From the NCBI RefSeq assembly GCF_025149465.1, contig NZ_CP102275.1, forward strand, positions 930,001 through 994,000: 64,000 nt of DNA, given 5' to 3'. Shown here piece after piece: positions 25,640 to 34,519 of the stretch. The first letter of the stretch is position 1. Every line of letters starts with the position of its first letter. The notes below the pieces were generated by a model. That model did no database searches, was not told where the DNA came from, and was given only the letters and a program-made list of their open reading frames with translations. This DNA comes from Thomasclavelia spiroformis DSM 1552. Lineage in GTDB: Bacteria; Bacillota_I; Bacilli_A; Erysipelotrichales; Coprobacillaceae. The position numbers were made by a program, and so were the translations under genes.

Positions 25640-27199
25640 ATGGAGTATAGATTAATAAATAAAAATGAGATATTTAGTAATGATTTGATTGGTAAGGAAG
25701 ATATAGATAATAGTTTATTTACATATGTTTGTTGTAATGAAAATAAAATCATTGGAATTATTTGTATAAGTAATGATAACTATTTAAAAGTGTTTGTTGA
25801 AGCTGATTATCGTTGTCAAGGAATTGCTAAAAAATTAATAGAAATTGTTGATAAACTAGTAATAAATGATTTATTTGTTTTAGCTAATAGTAATACAATT
25901 GATTTTTTTAAACATTTAGGTTTTAAATTGTTAGATGATTATAAAATGATAAAAGCAAAAGTAATTAAAAAACGTTTTAATAATTATGATGAAGTTGTTG
26001 AATTTATCAACAGTCAAAAAAACCGGGTATATAGTTTAGATAATTTTAAACGTTATATGTATGATCTTGGTAATCCGCAACTAAAATTAAATTGTATTCA
26101 TATTGGGGGAACTAATGGAAAAGGCTCAACTACAAATTATATTAAAGAAGTATTAAAAGATGCTGGGTATCGTATTGCAACTTTTACTTCTCCAGCACTG
26201 TATTCTAGATTAGATATAATTAGAATTAATGATCAGTTTATTGATGAACAAACTATGGTTGATTATGCTAATTATTATGTGGATCTGTGGCTTGAATATG
26301 AGATATCAATGTTTGAAATTGAAGTATTTATTGCAATCATGTATTTTATTAATCAAAATGTCGATCTTGCAATCTTTGAAGTTGGTTTAGGGGGAACGTT
26401 AGATGCTACAAATATTATTATGCCTAAACTAGCTATAAATACAAATATTGGTTTAGATCATATTGATTATTTGGGAGATACTTATCAAAGTATTGCTTTA
26501 AATAAAGCAGGAATTGTAAAAGAAGGAATTGATTATTTAACTGGTGAAACCAAAAAAGAGTGTTTGGATGTCTTTAAAGAAGTATGTAATAAACATCATA
26601 GTAAATTATTAACTTTAAAACCAATTACTAATATTATTGATGGAAGTAATGTTCGTTATTGTTATCGAGATTTTGATATTGTTTTAAATACACCGGCTTT
26701 ATATCAAGTAAATAATAGTGCTTTAGCAATCGAGGCTTTATTGTATTTAAAAGAACATCAAATTGTAACTTTCAGTAAAAATGATTTATTAGCAGGAATA
26801 TATAATGCAACTTGGAAAGGTCGTTTTGAAACAATAAATAAAGATCCTTTAATTATAATTGATGGAGCTCATAATAAAGAAGGAATCGATGCATTTTACG
26901 AATGTGCTAAAAAATACGACAATATAAAAATAATTTTTAGTGCTCTTCGTGATAAAGATCATAAACATATGTTAGAAAAGTTATTGAAATTAACAGATGA
27001 TATAACTATTTGTGAATTTGAACATGTACGTTCTAGTGATGCTAAAACATTGGCTAATGGTTTTAATGTTAAAATTCAACCTGATTATAAAAAAGCAATT
27101 GATGATGCTTTTAATCACCAGGGAACGGTTTTTATTACAGGATCATTGTATTTTATTGCTAAAGCAAGAGCATATATTATTGAAAAAAACTCTAAATAG
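25640..27199 (+). CDS. folC: GNAT acetyltransferase-folylpolyglutamate synthase fusion
   Basis: 519 aa. Residues ~1-110 form a GNAT acetyltransferase domain (ADYRCQGIAKKLIEIV is the acetyl-CoA loop, NTIDFFKHLGFKLL the end of the fold). From ~115 on it is a normal-length Mur ligase-type FolC. This part has the P-loop HIGGTNGKGSTT, FTSPAL, FEVGLGGTLDATN, NIGLDHIDYLG and IDGAHNKEG. FolC adds glutamates to folates in the cytosol. ATG 25640 follows AAGGTGATG at normal spacing. No stop or restart signal separates the domains, and a folate-type ECF transporter gene follows. Confidence 0.88.
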   Translation: MEYRLINKNEIFSNDLIGKEDIDNSLFTYVCCNENKIIGIICISNDNYLKVFVEADYRCQGIAKKLIEIVDKLVINDLFVLANSNTIDFFKHLGFKLLDDYKMIKAKVIKKRFNNYDEVVEFINSQKNRVYSLDNFKRYMYDLGNPQLKLNCIHIGGTNGKGSTTNYIKEVLKDAGYRIATFTSPALYSRLDIIRINDQFIDEQTMVDYANYYVDLWLEYEISMFEIEVFIAIMYFINQNVDLAIFEVGLGGTLDATNIIMPKLAINTNIGLDHIDYLGDTYQSIALNKAGIVKEGIDYLTGETKKECLDVFKEVCNKHHSKLLTLKPITNIIDGSNVRYCYRDFDIVLNTPALYQVNNSALAIEALLYLKEHQIVTFSKNDLLAGIYNATWKGRFETINKDPLIIIDGAHNKEGIDAFYECAKKYDNIKIIFSALRDKDHKHMLEKLLKLTDDITICEFEHVRSSDAKTLANGFNVKIQPDYKKAIDDAFNHQGTVFITGSLYFIAKARAYIIEKNSK

Positions 27200-27248
27200 C
27201 TTGAAACCCCTTTTCATTTGTAGTATCATCTCGATTGTATACATTTGT

Positions 27249-27270
27249 ATATAATATAGAAAAAGGAGGA
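27249..27270 (+). promoter_or_regulatory. TATAAT box and displaced ribosome site before the folT-like gene
   Basis: TATAAT (27249-27254) is followed by AAAAAGGAGGA (27260-27270). This is a strong ribosome site with no start codon at normal distance. The next coding ATG is at 27381, just past an inserted sequence. Without the insert it would read GGAGGA + AATT + ATG. Confidence 0.55.
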
Positions 27271-27376
27271 GTCTACTTTTAAGTAGCAATCGCATGTACG
27301 GTCATTGATCGGAATTAACGCCTGTGGACTAGAAATGAGGATGAAGCAGGAAATGGTTGTAAATAAGTAGCAATCA
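27271..27376 (+). mobile_element. IS200/IS605-type relic (TnpB 3' end / omega-RNA-like)
   Basis: About 105 bases. One frame reads HVRSLIGINACGLEMRMKQE followed by MVVNK and a stop, closely resembling the C-terminus of IS605-type TnpB proteins (INACG...MKQE). At the 5' end CTACTTTTAAGTAG forms a hairpin. AGTCTAC (27270-27276) can also pair with GTGGACT (27324-27330). AAGTAGCAATC occurs twice, at 27281 and at 27365 near the right end. There is no target duplication, as expected for this family. It separates a ribosome site from the folT-like start codon. Confidence 0.6.
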
Positions 27377-27380
27377 AATT

Positions 27381-28175
27381 ATGATTCAAATTATTTGCGG
27401 AGTTTTATTAGTCTTAATTGGTATTTTTGTATTTTGGAAATATCCAATTAAAAGTGATACTAAATCACTTACTTTAGCTGCATTATTAGTTATTCTTGCA
27501 GTGGTTTTAAAAAGATTTTCAATTATGATACCATTATTTGGGTTTGAAAGTTTGAAAATCTCAGTAGAAGTTATTCCAATGTTATTAGCTGGGGTACTTT
27601 TAGCACCAGGTTATTGTTTTATCATTGGTTTAGCGATTGATTGGGTGGGGTTGATTATAGCACCAACTTCATTTCCATTTTTAGGATTTACTTTAAGTGC
27701 TGTATTGCAAACTTTAATACCTTCAATTATTGTAAGAAATATTAAAGATGATTATTCTAAATATTTAGAGAAAGTAATTAAAGTTGTTTTAGTGTTATTA
27801 GCTATAGGGGCATGTGTTTATGTGTTTAGCTTAGAGCAGGTTACTATATCTAAACAAGTAGTGGATATTACATTTAATATTAAAGTTTTTATTAGTGTTT
27901 TGTGTGTAATAATGGTAAGTGTTTTATTCATGGTAATGTATTATTATAAAAGGAAGTTAAATAATGATGACTATCATTTGTTTAATAAATGGCTTATTTC
28001 AGTAGTTTTAGTGGAAATGGCTGTTACTTTTTGTTTAACACCATATTGGCTACAAGTAATGTATGGAATTCCATTTACTTTATCTTTATTTATTCGAGTG
28101 ATTAAAGAATGTATTATGATACCAGTCAACATTATTTTAGGATATACAATTTTAAGAGTTATAAAACGTTTATAG
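27381..28175 (+). CDS. ECF transporter S component, folate type (FolT-like)
   Basis: 264 aa, entirely membrane helices. These include the AGVLLAPGYCFIIGLAIDWVG region and the GIPFTLSLFIRVIKECIMIPVNIIL C-terminus typical of ECF substrate-binding subunits. An N-terminal extra helix and a mid-protein helical pair make it longer than many S components. The neighbouring folC suggests folate as substrate, an inference from context. The ATG at 27381 has no ribosome site of its own within 20 bases. Confidence 0.75.
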   Translation: MIQIICGVLLVLIGIFVFWKYPIKSDTKSLTLAALLVILAVVLKRFSIMIPLFGFESLKISVEVIPMLLAGVLLAPGYCFIIGLAIDWVGLIIAPTSFPFLGFTLSAVLQTLIPSIIVRNIKDDYSKYLEKVIKVVLVLLAIGACVYVFSLEQVTISKQVVDITFNIKVFISVLCVIMVSVLFMVMYYYKRKLNNDDYHLFNKWLISVVLVEMAVTFCLTPYWLQVMYGIPFTLSLFIRVIKECIMIPVNIILGYTILRVIKRL

Positions 28176-28201
28176 TCTAGCAAATTTGCTAGACTTTTTT
28201 G
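28174..28201 (+). terminator. Rho-independent terminator after the folT-like gene
   Basis: An 11-bp perfect inverted repeat AGTCTAGCAAA/TTTGCTAGACT followed by T6. Confidence 0.88.
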
Positions 28202-28245
28202 TTTAAATTAATTAAAAATGCCTAGAATAAAGTGAGGTGAAATAT

Positions 28246-28689
28246 ATGGATGTATCAAAATATAATCAAATTGCAGAAAAATTGAAACCACAAAAACAAG
28301 TAAAAAAACATTGTATTAGTGCATTTGTGTATGGTGGCATAATTGGAATAATTGGACAGGGATTTTTAGATTTTTACATGGCTATTTTTGATATAAAAGA
28401 AAAAGAAGCAACACCAATGATGATTATTACAATTGTTTTAATTGCGGCTATTTTAACGGGACTAGGAATATATGATCGAATTGGAAAAAGAGCGGGAGCT
28501 GGAACATTTATTCCAATAACTGGTTTTTCTAATAGTATGACTTCTAGTGCATTAGAAGCCAAAAGTGAAGGTCTAGTAACTGGAATAGGAGCCAATATAT
28601 TTAAATTAGGTGGAACGGTAATTACATTTGGAATAGTTGCATCATTTGTTTTAGGAGGAATTCGTTATGTCTTCAGTTTTATCTGGTAG
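28246..28689 (+). CDS. spoVAC: Stage V sporulation protein AC
   Basis: 147 aa membrane protein of the SpoVA channel that moves dipicolinic acid into the forespore and out at germination. Four to five helices and the family motif AGAGTFIPITGFSNSMTSSALE are intact. ATG 28246 is chosen over GTG 28237 because GTGAGGTGA directly precedes it. It overlaps spoVAD by 23 bases. Transcription in the forespore is expected, but I could not pick out a convincing sigma-G promoter. Confidence 0.93.
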   Translation: MDVSKYNQIAEKLKPQKQVKKHCISAFVYGGIIGIIGQGFLDFYMAIFDIKEKEATPMMIITIVLIAAILTGLGIYDRIGKRAGAGTFIPITGFSNSMTSSALEAKSEGLVTGIGANIFKLGGTVITFGIVASFVLGGIRYVFSFIW

Positions 28690-29671
28690 CTCGATGATTT
28701 TAAATAATGTTTATATTAAATCAATTGGAACTACATGTGGCATAGATGAATTTAATGGACCGTTAGGTGATTATTTTGATCGTCATTATCCAGATTTTCA
28801 TTTTGGATATGATTCTTATGAACAAGCAGAAATTGCAATGTTACAAGATGCCATTGCAATTGCTTTAAAAAAAGTAAAATTAAAAAAAGGAGATATAGAA
28901 GTATATTTTGGTGGGGATTTAAATAATCAAGTCACTGCTAGTAATTATACAGCTAAAGATTTTTGTCGTCCTTTTATGGCAATGTATGGAGCTTGTGCAA
29001 CAATGGGATTGGTCATTAATAATGCATCAATGTTAATTGAAAACAATGCTATTAAAAATGCTAATTGTTTTGTATGTAGTCATAATGCAACAGCTGAAAG
29101 GCAATTTCGTTATCCCATTGAATATGGTGTACAACGTAAAGAAACAATGACTACAACAGCTACTGGAGCGGTCAGTGTAATTCTTGATAATATCCCAAAT
29201 AAGATTAAAGTAGAATCACTAACAATTGGTAGAGTTATTGATTTATTTCAAAGTGATCCAAATGATATGGGTAGAGCGATGGCACCAGCAGCATTTGATA
29301 CATTATGCAATCATTTAACGGATTTAAATCGACAAGGTGATTATTATGATTTAATTGTTACTGGTGATTTATCAGATTATGGAAAGAAAATCATGAAAGA
29401 ATTAATGGCGGAAAAAAAGATTAACTATAAAGAATATGATGATTGTGGAAGTCTTTTATATAGTAGTAATCAAGATGTAAATCAAGGCGGTAGTGGACCT
29501 TCTTGTAGTGCGTTAGTTACATTTGGATATTTATATCAAAAAATGTTAAAACATAAATATCGAAGAGTTTTAGTAATTACTACAGGGGCATTGTTATCAC
29601 CGGTAATGACAAATCAAAAACAAAGTATTCCATGTATAGGACATGCTTTTAGTTTGGAGGTTGTTGAATAA
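28667..29671 (+). CDS. spoVAD: Stage V sporulation protein AD
   Basis: 334 aa thiolase-like fold protein that binds dipicolinic acid in SpoVA complexes. YGACATMGL and NQGGSGPSCSA mark the family. TAGGAGGAATT lies just before the ATG, inside spoVAC. It ends on the start of spoVAE. Confidence 0.94.
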   Translation: MSSVLSGSSMILNNVYIKSIGTTCGIDEFNGPLGDYFDRHYPDFHFGYDSYEQAEIAMLQDAIAIALKKVKLKKGDIEVYFGGDLNNQVTASNYTAKDFCRPFMAMYGACATMGLVINNASMLIENNAIKNANCFVCSHNATAERQFRYPIEYGVQRKETMTTTATGAVSVILDNIPNKIKVESLTIGRVIDLFQSDPNDMGRAMAPAAFDTLCNHLTDLNRQGDYYDLIVTGDLSDYGKKIMKELMAEKKINYKEYDDCGSLLYSSNQDVNQGGSGPSCSALVTFGYLYQKMLKHKYRRVLVITTGALLSPVMTNQKQSIPCIGHAFSLEVVE

Positions 29672-30021
29672 TGAATTATTTTTTGGCGTTTATTTTTTGT
29701 GGTTTTGTTTGTTTAGTAGCTCAGTTAATTTATGAGTATACTAAATTAACACCAGGTCATATTACAAGTATGTTTGTGGTTATTGGAGCGTTTTTAGATT
29801 TATTTCATATTTATGATAAACTAGTAGAGATTTTTCATGCTGGAGCATTGCTTCCAATTACTAGTTTTGGTCATTCTTTAATGCATGGAGCATTAGCAGC
29901 AACAAAAGATTATGGCATTTTTGGACTAGCTATGGGAATTTTTGATTTAACAGCAGCTGGAATCAGTAGTGCTATTTTATTTGCATTTCTTGTTGCTGTG
30001 TTTACTAAACCAAAATCATAA
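29671..30021 (+). CDS. spoVAE: Stage V sporulation protein AE (SpoVAEb type)
   Basis: 116 aa integral membrane protein with ~3-4 helices and the GALLPITSFGHSLMHGALAA motif matching the repeat seen in SpoVAC. Its start overlaps the spoVAD stop and its stop overlaps the spoVAF start, so the three are translationally coupled. Confidence 0.92.
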   Translation: MNYFLAFIFCGFVCLVAQLIYEYTKLTPGHITSMFVVIGAFLDLFHIYDKLVEIFHAGALLPITSFGHSLMHGALAATKDYGIFGLAMGIFDLTAAGISSAILFAFLVAVFTKPKS

Positions 30022-31298
30022 TGAAAAACCCTTCATTTGATCTCAATACCCGAATACTTGATTTTGATAACGAAAAAGTAACGATTAATTATTTTTCAAG
30101 TCTTTGTTCTGGAGATATGGTGGCATATTTAGTTGAAGGAATTACTAATCATCGTGGAAAAACATTAAAAGATTGTATTAATAATGGTGATGTAAAAGAA
30201 GAACCTGATGTAAATAAAGCTCAATATGCTTTACTAACTGGTTGTGCAGTAGTAACATATCGAAATATCCAATATGTTTTAGACACAAGGTTTTATCCAA
30301 GTCGTTCAATTGAAGAACCAGAAACTGAAAAAAGTGTTAGAGGTTCTAAAGATGGTTTTAATGAATCAATTCTTACATGTGTAGGTTTAATTAGAAGAAG
30401 AATTAGAACGATTGATTTAGTTATGAATAAACAAACAATTGGAAAAAATAATCCATTAGATATTTGTATATGTTATTTAGATAATCAAGTTGATAAACAA
30501 ATATTACAACATTTATTAGATCGAATCAAAGAAATTAAAAATGAAGATCTTGTTATGTCTGATCGTGCTTTGGAAGAAATGATTTTAGATCAAGGATATA
30601 ATCCTTTTCCTTTAGTTCGTTATAGCGAAAGACCTGATGTTGTATCAACTCATATTTTACATGGACATATTGCTATTATCTGTGATACTTCTTCATCGGT
30701 ACTGATGTTACCAACAACTTTATTTGAAATTTTAGAGCATGTTGAAGAACATCGTCAAACACCGATTATTGGTACTTTTATTCGTTTAATCCGTTGTAGT
30801 TCAGTATTATTGTCGATATATTTAGTTCCAATTTGGATATTACTTACTAATAGTGGTGAACTTGATTTAGTATTTTTAGGACAAGTGTTATTAGTGGAAT
30901 TAGCGATTGAATTATTAAGAATTGCTACTATTCATACACCGACTTCATTATCTAATGCAATGGGGATGATTGCTGCAGTATTATTAGGACAATTTGCGAT
31001 TGATTTAGGTATTTTTAGTGAAGAAATTTTATTACTTTGTGCCGTGGGAGATGTTGGTGGTTTTGCAACTCCTAATTATGAGTTATCACTTACTAATAAA
31101 TATTTAAAAATTTTTATGATTATTTTTTGTGGTTTATTAAGCTGGTTAGGTTTTATTATTTTTCATATTGTGTTAATTGGTTATTTGGTGTCTTTAAAAC
31201 CGCTAGGAATGCCTTATTTATATCCTCTTTATCCTTTTGATGGAAAAGAGTTACTTAATTTTATTATTCGTAAACCTAAAAAGAAAAACGGTTCATAA
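30021..31298 (+). CDS. spoVAF: SpoVAF/GerA-type spore germination protein
   Basis: 425 aa. The N-terminal soluble domain (about 1-240) has ILTCVGLIRRRIRT and the SERPDVVSTHILHGHIAIICD block of GerA-family A subunits. About five helices follow. In spores SpoVAF acts with germinant receptors at the inner membrane. It is the last gene of the spoVAC-AD-AE-AF operon. Only a short C-terminal basic tail is present. Confidence 0.9.
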   Translation: MKNPSFDLNTRILDFDNEKVTINYFSSLCSGDMVAYLVEGITNHRGKTLKDCINNGDVKEEPDVNKAQYALLTGCAVVTYRNIQYVLDTRFYPSRSIEEPETEKSVRGSKDGFNESILTCVGLIRRRIRTIDLVMNKQTIGKNNPLDICICYLDNQVDKQILQHLLDRIKEIKNEDLVMSDRALEEMILDQGYNPFPLVRYSERPDVVSTHILHGHIAIICDTSSSVLMLPTTLFEILEHVEEHRQTPIIGTFIRLIRCSSVLLSIYLVPIWILLTNSGELDLVFLGQVLLVELAIELLRIATIHTPTSLSNAMGMIAAVLLGQFAIDLGIFSEEILLLCAVGDVGGFATPNYELSLTNKYLKIFMIIFCGLLSWLGFIIFHIVLIGYLVSLKPLGMPYLYPLYPFDGKELLNFIIRKPKKKNGS

Positions 31299-31333
31299 AA
31301 ATACTCCTTTGCTATATAAAAGGAGTATTTTAA
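31297..31333 (+). terminator. Rho-independent terminator after spoVAF
   Basis: An 11-bp stem AATACTCCTTT/AAAGGAGTATT with a 7-base loop and a short T run. Confidence 0.8.
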
Positions 31334-31406
31334 ATGATTTAAACTTTTTAATAATAAAACACAAATAAAAAGAAAAATGATCACTAAAAAAGTATAAGAT
31401 AATGAG

Positions 31407-32135
31407 GTGATCAAATTAGTTAAACGAATAGAAAAAATCTATGATTTAAAAAATGATTTCATGTTCAAACACTCTCTTGGTAATGATCAAGATTCTGATT
31501 CCTTTTATTTACTTAATCTTTATTGAAGGTATTTTAAATATCAGCTGTAAATCAATTACGATCTTAGATCCTGATCTTGCCGTTGAAAATATTGAAGATA
31601 AAAATATGCTTTTAGATATTAGAGTACAAACCAATACTGGTGATTATGTTAATATCGAAATGTTTTCTAAAAATCAGTATCAAATATATGGAGCATCATT
31701 ATTATCAGGATAGGAAAAAGAAGGAGATGATTATCAAAAAATATCAATCATGTATATTAGATAATTTTTATCGATGATATCGATAAAGCAAACCTAAAAC
31801 TATATGATTGCTATGAAAGCAGAAATGAAGAAGGAAATAAGATGGTAGAAATCATGAAAGGAAAGATAGACTGATTCAATCAGGATGAGCAGTTAAGAGA
31901 CATGGCATATAAAAGGAACTTAAATTGCTGGGCGAATGAACGAGACAAACAGGACATGTATGAAAAAGGGATAAAACAAGGAAAGTACAATTTAATTAAA
32001 CAATTATTTAATAAATATTATCCCAAAGAAGATGACAGTATTTTAGAGAATTTAAATAGTGAAAAATATGATAAGATATTTGAAATGATTTTAGATAATC
32101 GAAGTATTGAAGAAATCAAAGAATTTTTAAAATAA
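31407..32135 (+). pseudogene. Rpn/PD-(D/E)XK nuclease family transposase, decayed
   Basis: From GTG 31407 the frame reads RIEKIYDLKNDFMFKHSLGN, typical of the start of Rpn-type (PDDEXK_2) proteins, but stops at about 31527. It continues one frame over as IEGILNISCKSITILDPDLA and MLLDIRVQTNTGDYVNIEM with the catalytic D..E/Q pattern, until a TAG at about 31713. Further pieces lead to the C-terminal stretch at 31902-32135 (YEKGIKQGKYNLIKQLFNK). At least one frameshift and several stops separate the parts. The family is linked to recombination and phage defence; this copy is dead. Confidence 0.8.
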
Positions 32136-32165
32136 TGATATATTAGTTAAAATTATAGATAAAAA

Positions 32166-32200
32166 AGATAGATGATGTAGTTATAATCATTGTCTTTTTT
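32166..32200 (+). terminator. Rho-independent terminator after the Rpn pseudogene
   Basis: A stem formed by AGATAGATGAT and ATCATTGTCT with one bulge and G-U pairs, followed by T6. Confidence 0.6.
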
Positions 32201-32323
32201 AGTATATTTAGATACTAATAATGGTTTTGAGTATTTTATTTTAAATAGATAGGATATTGCTATTTAATTAGGTAATATGTATAATGTTTTAGACAAAAAT
32301 CTAAAATATGAGGTATTGGTATT

Positions 32324-33709
32324 ATGGAGATAACGTCATTTTTACATTTAGCAGTTCGATGTATTATGATTGCAAGTATTATTTTATTAATAATTGGCTG
32401 TGTTTATTTTATTTGGTATTTTATTCAAAAGAAAAGAAAAAAAGATGTTTATTTAAATAAAAAGAAATTAATTTTTTCAGCATTATTAATTGGATATATA
32501 ATTGTTGTAGTATTTGCAACTTTATTAATGGAAAGAAGAGCTTTTTTAGTTGAACCCAATTTAATACCATTTAGTTCCTATATCAGTGCTTGGAATAATT
32601 TTGGAATGTTATTATGGCGTAATATTATTTTAAATATTTGTATGTTTATTCCCTTAGGAATGATATTGCCGTTATTTCATCGTATTTTTAAGAAATGGTG
32701 TTTTACCTATTTAACCGGGTTGCTTTTAACTGTATTAATTGAAGTTTCACAATATATAAGTAAGCGTGGAATTTTTGAATTGGATGATATCATTAATAAT
32801 ACTCTAGGATGTATGATAGGTTATGGAATATGGGCATTAGGTTATTTTATTTATTGTAAATTAAAAAAATGTGATAATAAATTGTTATACACTTTATTAA
32901 AACAAATTCCGTTAGTTTTAACTATTGGTATATTTTCAACAATTTTTATTGCTTATTATCAAAAAGATTTAGGGAATATTAGACAAAGCTATTATCAAGT
33001 TAATGATATGAGCAATATTAATCTTGTCAATCAAGCTAAATTATCTTCTAAAACAACAAATAAAAACGTTTATAAAATAAAGGAATATAATAAAAAGGAA
33101 TGTTATAATCTTGCAAAACATTATTTTGATAAGATAAATCTTGAAATTGATCAAAGAAATGTCGAAGAGTATGATGAAACGATCGTTTATCATTCTAATG
33201 ATAAAAAGACTAATATTTGGATTGATTATAGTGGTGGAAGTTTTATCCTTAATAATAGTTATGATAATAATTATCAAGAAGGTTTATCTTTAAAGCAGTT
33301 AGTTAGTCTTTTAGCTAGTTATGATATTATTGTTGATAAGAAAGCTACATTTAGTGATTTGGGTAACGGACAGTATGAAATTAGATATAATGATTTAATT
33401 ATTGATGATAATTATGTTACAGGGACAATTAATTGTTTTGTTACAAAGGATTTAAAATTTAAAAGTATTGAATATAATATAAAAACATATGAGCCATATA
33501 AAAAGTATCAGTTAATTTCAACTAAAGAGGCTTATAAATATATTGAAGAAGGAAAGTTTAATAAAGATTATTTAGAAAATGTTCAAGGCGAAATTACAAT
33601 TAGATTAGTTAGATTAAATTATTTAAGAGATACAAAAGGGTTATTGCAACCTGTTTATGAATTTGTAACAAATGGTAATGGGATAATTTATGTACCAGCA
33701 ATTCATTAA
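32324..33709 (+). CDS. VanZ-family membrane protein with C-terminal extracellular domain
   Basis: 461 aa. The N-terminal ~215 residues carry the VanZ domain: NLIPFSSY, NICMFIPLGMILPLF, TGLLLTVLIEVSQYIS and LDDIINNTLGCMIGYGIW. A last helix (about 190-210) leads to a ~240-residue hydrophilic domain, likely outside the cell, rich in Asn/Tyr/Lys and not recognised. Stand-alone VanZ-like proteins are common in Firmicutes and do not by themselves imply vancomycin resistance; no vanHAX genes are here. Confidence 0.82.
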   Translation: MEITSFLHLAVRCIMIASIILLIIGCVYFIWYFIQKKRKKDVYLNKKKLIFSALLIGYIIVVVFATLLMERRAFLVEPNLIPFSSYISAWNNFGMLLWRNIILNICMFIPLGMILPLFHRIFKKWCFTYLTGLLLTVLIEVSQYISKRGIFELDDIINNTLGCMIGYGIWALGYFIYCKLKKCDNKLLYTLLKQIPLVLTIGIFSTIFIAYYQKDLGNIRQSYYQVNDMSNINLVNQAKLSSKTTNKNVYKIKEYNKKECYNLAKHYFDKINLEIDQRNVEEYDETIVYHSNDKKTNIWIDYSGGSFILNNSYDNNYQEGLSLKQLVSLLASYDIIVDKKATFSDLGNGQYEIRYNDLIIDDNYVTGTINCFVTKDLKFKSIEYNIKTYEPYKKYQLISTKEAYKYIEEGKFNKDYLENVQGEITIRLVRLNYLRDTKGLLQPVYEFVTNGNGIIYVPAIH

Positions 33710-33732
33710 TAAGTAAAAAAAGAGTTCTTCTA

Positions 33733-33767
33733 AAGCAGTAATTATTGTGTTATAATAATTACTGCTT
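33733..33767 (+). terminator. Inverted repeat / weak terminator before scpA
   Basis: A 14-bp repeat AAGCAGTAATTATT/AATAATTACTGCTT with a 7-base loop. It is followed by TAATTAAAA, not a real T tract, so termination is uncertain. Confidence 0.45.
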
Positions 33768-33790
33768 AATTAAAATAAGGAGGTTTCATC

Positions 33791-34519
33791 GTGGAATATC
33801 AAGTTGTTATTGAAGAATTTCAAGGTCCTTTGGATTTATTATTACACCTGATTAAAGAAAAAGAAATGGATTTAGAAACATTAGAATTATCAGTTATCGC
33901 AGATCAGTACCTGCAATATATTCATGCCATGGATCCATCTTTATTAGAGGTAATGTCAGAGTATTTAGTTATGGCTGCTGATTTAATAGAAATGAAAAGT
34001 AAAATGCTCATTCCAAAAGAAAAAGTAGTAATTAACGATGAGTACCAAGAAGATCCACGAGATGCTTTGATAAAAAGATTAATTGAATATAAACGTTATA
34101 AAGATGTTCTAGATGAAATTCGTGAAAAATACAAACAACGTCAAACAATGATTATTAAACCGGCTGAGTCAATGGATGAATATGTAATTGATACTAGTAC
34201 GATGATTCCTGATGATTTAGAAGTATATGATTTAATGAAAGCAATGCAAAAGATGTTTCAACGTAAAGCTTTATTAAAACCATTAGATACACATATTGCT
34301 AAGAAAGATATTTCAATTGATGAAAGAACCGAACAAATTAGAAATTTTTTTAAGACAAGAGTTAATAAACGAGTAAAGTTTGAAGAATTATTTGATCGTT
34401 ATGATCGTTTCTATTTTATTGTAACTTTTATTGCTGTATTGGTATTAGCAAAGGATAAGGAAGTAGAAATAATTCAAGATGGGTTATTTGAAGAAATATA
34501 CGTAGAGGGGAAGGTTTAA
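33791..34519 (+). CDS. scpA: Segregation and condensation protein A
   Basis: 242 aa kleisin subunit of the SMC-ScpAB condensin. The N-terminal SMC-binding motif FQGPLDLLLHLIKEKEMDL and the C-terminal winged helix (VKFEELFDRYDRFYFIVTFIAVLVLAK) are intact. The start is GTG 33791, set by AAGGAGG eight bases upstream. The stop overlaps the scpB start. Confidence 0.95.
   Translation: MEYQVVIEEFQGPLDLLLHLIKEKEMDLETLELSVIADQYLQYIHAMDPSLLEVMSEYLVMAADLIEMKSKMLIPKEKVVINDEYQEDPRDALIKRLIEYKRYKDVLDEIREKYKQRQTMIIKPAESMDEYVIDTSTMIPDDLEVYDLMKAMQKMFQRKALLKPLDTHIAKKDISIDERTEQIRNFFKTRVNKRVKFEELFDRYDRFYFIVTFIAVLVLAKDKEVEIIQDGLFEEIYVEGKV

Noticed and set aside
27012-27254. 80-aa open frame overlapping the end of folC
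   Set aside because: Out-of-frame shadow of the FolC coding sequence; leucine/methionine-rich composition is an artefact of AT-rich DNA.
27260-27380. Tetrahydrofolate riboswitch upstream of the folT-like gene
   Set aside because: The context (folC, folate ECF) invites it, but the conserved THF-riboswitch core could not be recognised. The segment instead reads as a TnpB C-terminus with an IS605-like right end.
32324-33709. Vancomycin/teicoplanin resistance (VanZ)
   Set aside because: Only a VanZ-like domain is present; no vanH, vanA, vanX or VanRS genes are nearby, and stand-alone VanZ-like proteins are common.
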